From the NCBI GenBank assembly GCA_036491015.1, contig DASXCV010000329.1:1-14918 (forward strand): DNA of 14,918 nucleotides, given 5' to 3'. The notes beneath the pieces were generated by a model that worked only from the letters and a program-made list of their open reading frames with translations, did no database searches and was not told where the DNA came from. Positions 13,468 through 14,918 of this stretch are shown here, piece after piece (within the stretch, counting starts at the first letter, position 1; each line of letters begins with the position of its first letter). Made by a program: the position numbers and the translations under genes. Origin of the DNA: JAICJR01 sp036491015. GTDB lineage: Bacteria > Actinomycetota > Thermoleophilia > Solirubrobacterales > Thermoleophilaceae.

Positions 13468-14287
13468 GCAGATTCAGCCCGAGCGGACGGCGCCGGCCGC
13501 CGACGAGGTCCTGCGCGTCGAGAACATCTCCAAGCGCTTCGGGCCGGTCATCGCGCTGCGCAACGTGAACCTTCACCTGCGCAAGGGCGAGGTGCTGGGC
13601 CTGCTCGGCGACAACGGCGCCGGGAAGTCGACGCTGATGAAGATCATCTCGGGGTTCCACAAGCCCGACGACGGTCGGATCGTCGTCAAGGGCGAGGAGA
13701 CCGAGCTGCGATCGGTGGTGCATGCGCGATCGCTCGGGATCGACTGCGTCTACCAGGACCTCGCGCTGATCAACGAGCTGTCCGTGACCCAGAACATGTT
13801 CCTGAAGCGGGAGAAGGTGCTGAAGCCGATCCCGCTGCTGGCCGGCCGCGCGATGAAGCGCGAGGCGCGCGAGGCCCTGGACGAGATCGGGGTCAACGTG
13901 CCGCGGCTCGACGTGCCGGTGGCGAGGCTCTCGGGCGGCCAGCGCCAGGCGATCGCAGTGGCTCGGACGGTCAACTCCGATGCGGACATCGTCCTGCTCG
14001 ACGAGCCGCTCGCCGCGATGGGCGCCAAGGAGGGAGCGATGATCCTTGACCTCGTCGCGCGCCTGCGGGCAGAGGGGCGCGTCTCGATCATCATGATCGC
14101 CCACAACTACGTGCACGTCCTGCAGTCCTGCGATCGCGTGAACCTGATCCAGGACGGCGAGATCACGTTCGACAAGCCCACCAGCGGAACGTCGGTCGAC
14201 GAGCTCAACGAGATCGTCGTCGAGGAGTACCGCAGGGCTCGCCGCGCGATCTCCACCGGCGAGGCCACGGGCACCTCTTCGGGCTAG
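13457..14287 (+). CDS. Sugar ABC transporter ATP-binding protein, single nucleotide-binding domain
   Basis: This 276-residue ATPase powers the transporter. Walker A is GDNGAGKS (51-58, K57), the Q-loop lies in CVYQDLAL, the signature is LSGGQ (158-162), Walker B is IVLLDEP (178-184) with E183 as catalytic base, and the H-loop histidine is H216 in MIAHN. Only one domain is present, whereas RbsA/XylG-type CUT2 ATPases normally carry two in about 500 residues; FrcA-like half-size forms are known and work as homodimers. The D-loop reads LAAMGAKEG instead of the common ALG form. GTG at 13457 follows GGGGAG at 13446-13451, and the gene begins 11 bases inside the permease gene, so translation is coupled. 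It is the last gene of the transporter run. Confidence 0.95.
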   Translation: MPHEQIQPERTAPAADEVLRVENISKRFGPVIALRNVNLHLRKGEVLGLLGDNGAGKSTLMKIISGFHKPDDGRIVVKGEETELRSVVHARSLGIDCVYQDLALINELSVTQNMFLKREKVLKPIPLLAGRAMKREAREALDEIGVNVPRLDVPVARLSGGQRQAIAVARTVNSDADIVLLDEPLAAMGAKEGAMILDLVARLRAEGRVSIIMIAHNYVHVLQSCDRVNLIQDGEITFDKPTSGTSVDELNEIVVEEYRRARRAISTGEATGTSSG

Positions 14288-14323
14288 GCTGCCGGGTCCG
14301 GCGAAGTCGAGAACGGAGGCTAG

Positions 14324-14761
14324 GTGGCGAAAGTCGTTTACACGGCGGAGGCGAGCGTTCAGGGCGGCCGTGCCGAAGGGCATGGCAAGACGAACGACGG
14401 GCAGCTCGACGTGACGTTGCGACTGCCGGCGGAGATGGGCGGCGACGGCGGCGGCACGAACCCTGAGCAGCTGTTCGCGGTGGGCTACGCGGCCTGCTTC
14501 GAGGGCGCGCTCGGCGCTGTCGGCCGGCGCGAGAAGCTGGAGCTCGGCGACGCCTCGATCGACAGCAAGGTGAGCCTGATCACGACGGAGGAACGCGGCT
14601 TCAACGTGGCGGTCGAGCTGGACGTGACGCTGCCCTCGATCGACGACGCGGACGAGGCCGCGCGGATCGTGGCGGCTGCCCACCAGGTCTGCCCGTACTC
14701 GAACGCCACGCGCGGCAACGTGGACGTCACGCTCACCGCCAACGGCAAGCCCGTCGACTGA
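14324..14761 (+). CDS. ohr: Organic hydroperoxide resistance protein (Ohr, OsmC/Ohr family)
   Basis: This 145-residue cytoplasmic peroxidase reduces organic peroxides with a reactive cysteine recycled by a lipoyl-dithiol system in known members. The expected residues are all present: R16, E48 in TNPEQLFAVGYAACF, peroxidatic C58, and the resolving cysteine C123 in HQVCPYSNATRGN. The sequence GHGKTNDGQLDV and the closing VTLTANGKPVD are typical of Ohr rather than OsmC proper. GTG at 14324 is set by GGAGG at 14315-14319. It lies 36 bases after the ATPase stop on the same strand, so it may be read through from the transporter, but its function is unrelated to sugar uptake. No OhrR-type regulator gene is in the window. 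Confidence 0.95.
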   Translation: MAKVVYTAEASVQGGRAEGHGKTNDGQLDVTLRLPAEMGGDGGGTNPEQLFAVGYAACFEGALGAVGRREKLELGDASIDSKVSLITTEERGFNVAVELDVTLPSIDDADEAARIVAAAHQVCPYSNATRGNVDVTLTANGKPVD

Positions 14762-14790
14762 CGGCCGCACGCTTGCCCGGGCGACCGTGA

Positions 14791-14833
14791 TTTCGCCGGC
14801 TCCGCACGTGTTCTGTGTGCGGAGTCGACGAAA
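14791..14833. other. Long imperfect hairpin between ohr and the following gene
   Basis: The arms TTTCGCCGGCTCCGCAC (14791-14807) and GTGCGGAGTCGACGAAA (14817-14833) pair at 15 of 17 positions plus one G-T wobble, around a 9-base loop. The T bases are at the 5' side and the A bases at the 3' side, the reverse of a standard factor-independent terminator. The 3' arm runs into the AAAGGA ribosome site of the next gene, so a folded leader could hide it; a protein operator is also possible. Confidence 0.7.
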
Positions 14834-14844
14834 GGAATGTCGTA

Positions 14845-14918
14845 ATGGCAAGGCTTGTACGGATGCTGATGGTGGCCGGGGTGATGGCCCTGGCTGTGGC
14901 GATTTACGCAGGGGTGGC
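14845..14918 (+). CDS. Start of an unidentified secreted or membrane protein; partial, cut by right edge
   Basis: ATG at 14845 follows AAAGGA at 14831-14836. The 24 complete codons read MARLVRMLMVAGVMALAVAI followed by YAGV, a short positive end and a hydrophobic core. This is a signal peptide or first membrane segment. No function can be read from this much sequence. Confidence 0.65.
   Translation, partial: MARLVRMLMVAGVMALAVAIYAGV

Noticed and set aside
14288..14323. Small GCCGG-GT-CCGGC stem before ohr as a terminator
   Set aside because: The loop would be two bases and no T-run follows; too weak to call.

Overview
The window is very GC-rich, densely coded DNA with GTG starts, four-base ATGA/GTGA gene overlaps and several starts that lack a Shine-Dalgarno but have a TANNNT -10 box close by. 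Together with the enzyme content (biotin-dependent leucine catabolism, GMC oxidoreductase, CUT2 sugar transporter, FCD-type GntR regulator, Tat-like lipoprotein signal) this suggests a soil actinobacterium, possibly of the Solirubrobacterales/Thermoleophilia type. The taxonomic guess is inference only. No rRNA, tRNA, transposase or CRISPR array was seen.

Region 1 (1-4106, minus strand) is a compact acyl-CoA operon read right to left: an acyl-CoA dehydrogenase, the biotin carboxylase/biotin carrier alpha subunit of an acyl-CoA carboxylase, and a carboxyltransferase beta subunit of methylcrotonyl-CoA carboxylase type that runs off the left edge. It is most likely the leucine/isovalerate branch.

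Region 2 (4107-4657) is unusual. A frameshifted four-helix-bundle (23S rRNA intervening sequence, S23-like) gene sits between two oppositely oriented arrays of the same heptamer: three copies of GGAGTAG on the left, eight of CTCCCTA or close variants on the right. The right array is followed at once by a 36-bp dyad overlapping a candidate promoter for the next gene.

Region 3 (4658-14287) is a carbohydrate or sugar-acid catabolic locus. It holds a 657-residue GMC oxidoreductase with an extra N-terminal domain and a five-cysteine motif, an SMP-30-type lactonase, a GntR/FCD regulator, an SDR dehydrogenase, an enolase-superfamily acid-sugar dehydratase, a second SDR, and a CUT2 ABC transporter (Tat/lipoprotein binding protein, permease, single-domain ATPase). 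The enzymes fit a non-phosphorylative route: sugar to lactone to aldonate to 2-keto-3-deoxyaldonate, then oxidation. The substrate cannot be read from sequence, and no final aldolase or hydrolase is in the window. The two main intergenic regions each carry a pair of inverted TATCWGATA-like sites with nearly the same spacing (62 and 61 bp between cores), candidate operators for the local GntR protein.

Region 4 (14288-14918) holds an organic hydroperoxide resistance (Ohr/OsmC) gene, a long imperfect hairpin, and the first 24 codons of a gene starting with a signal peptide or membrane segment.
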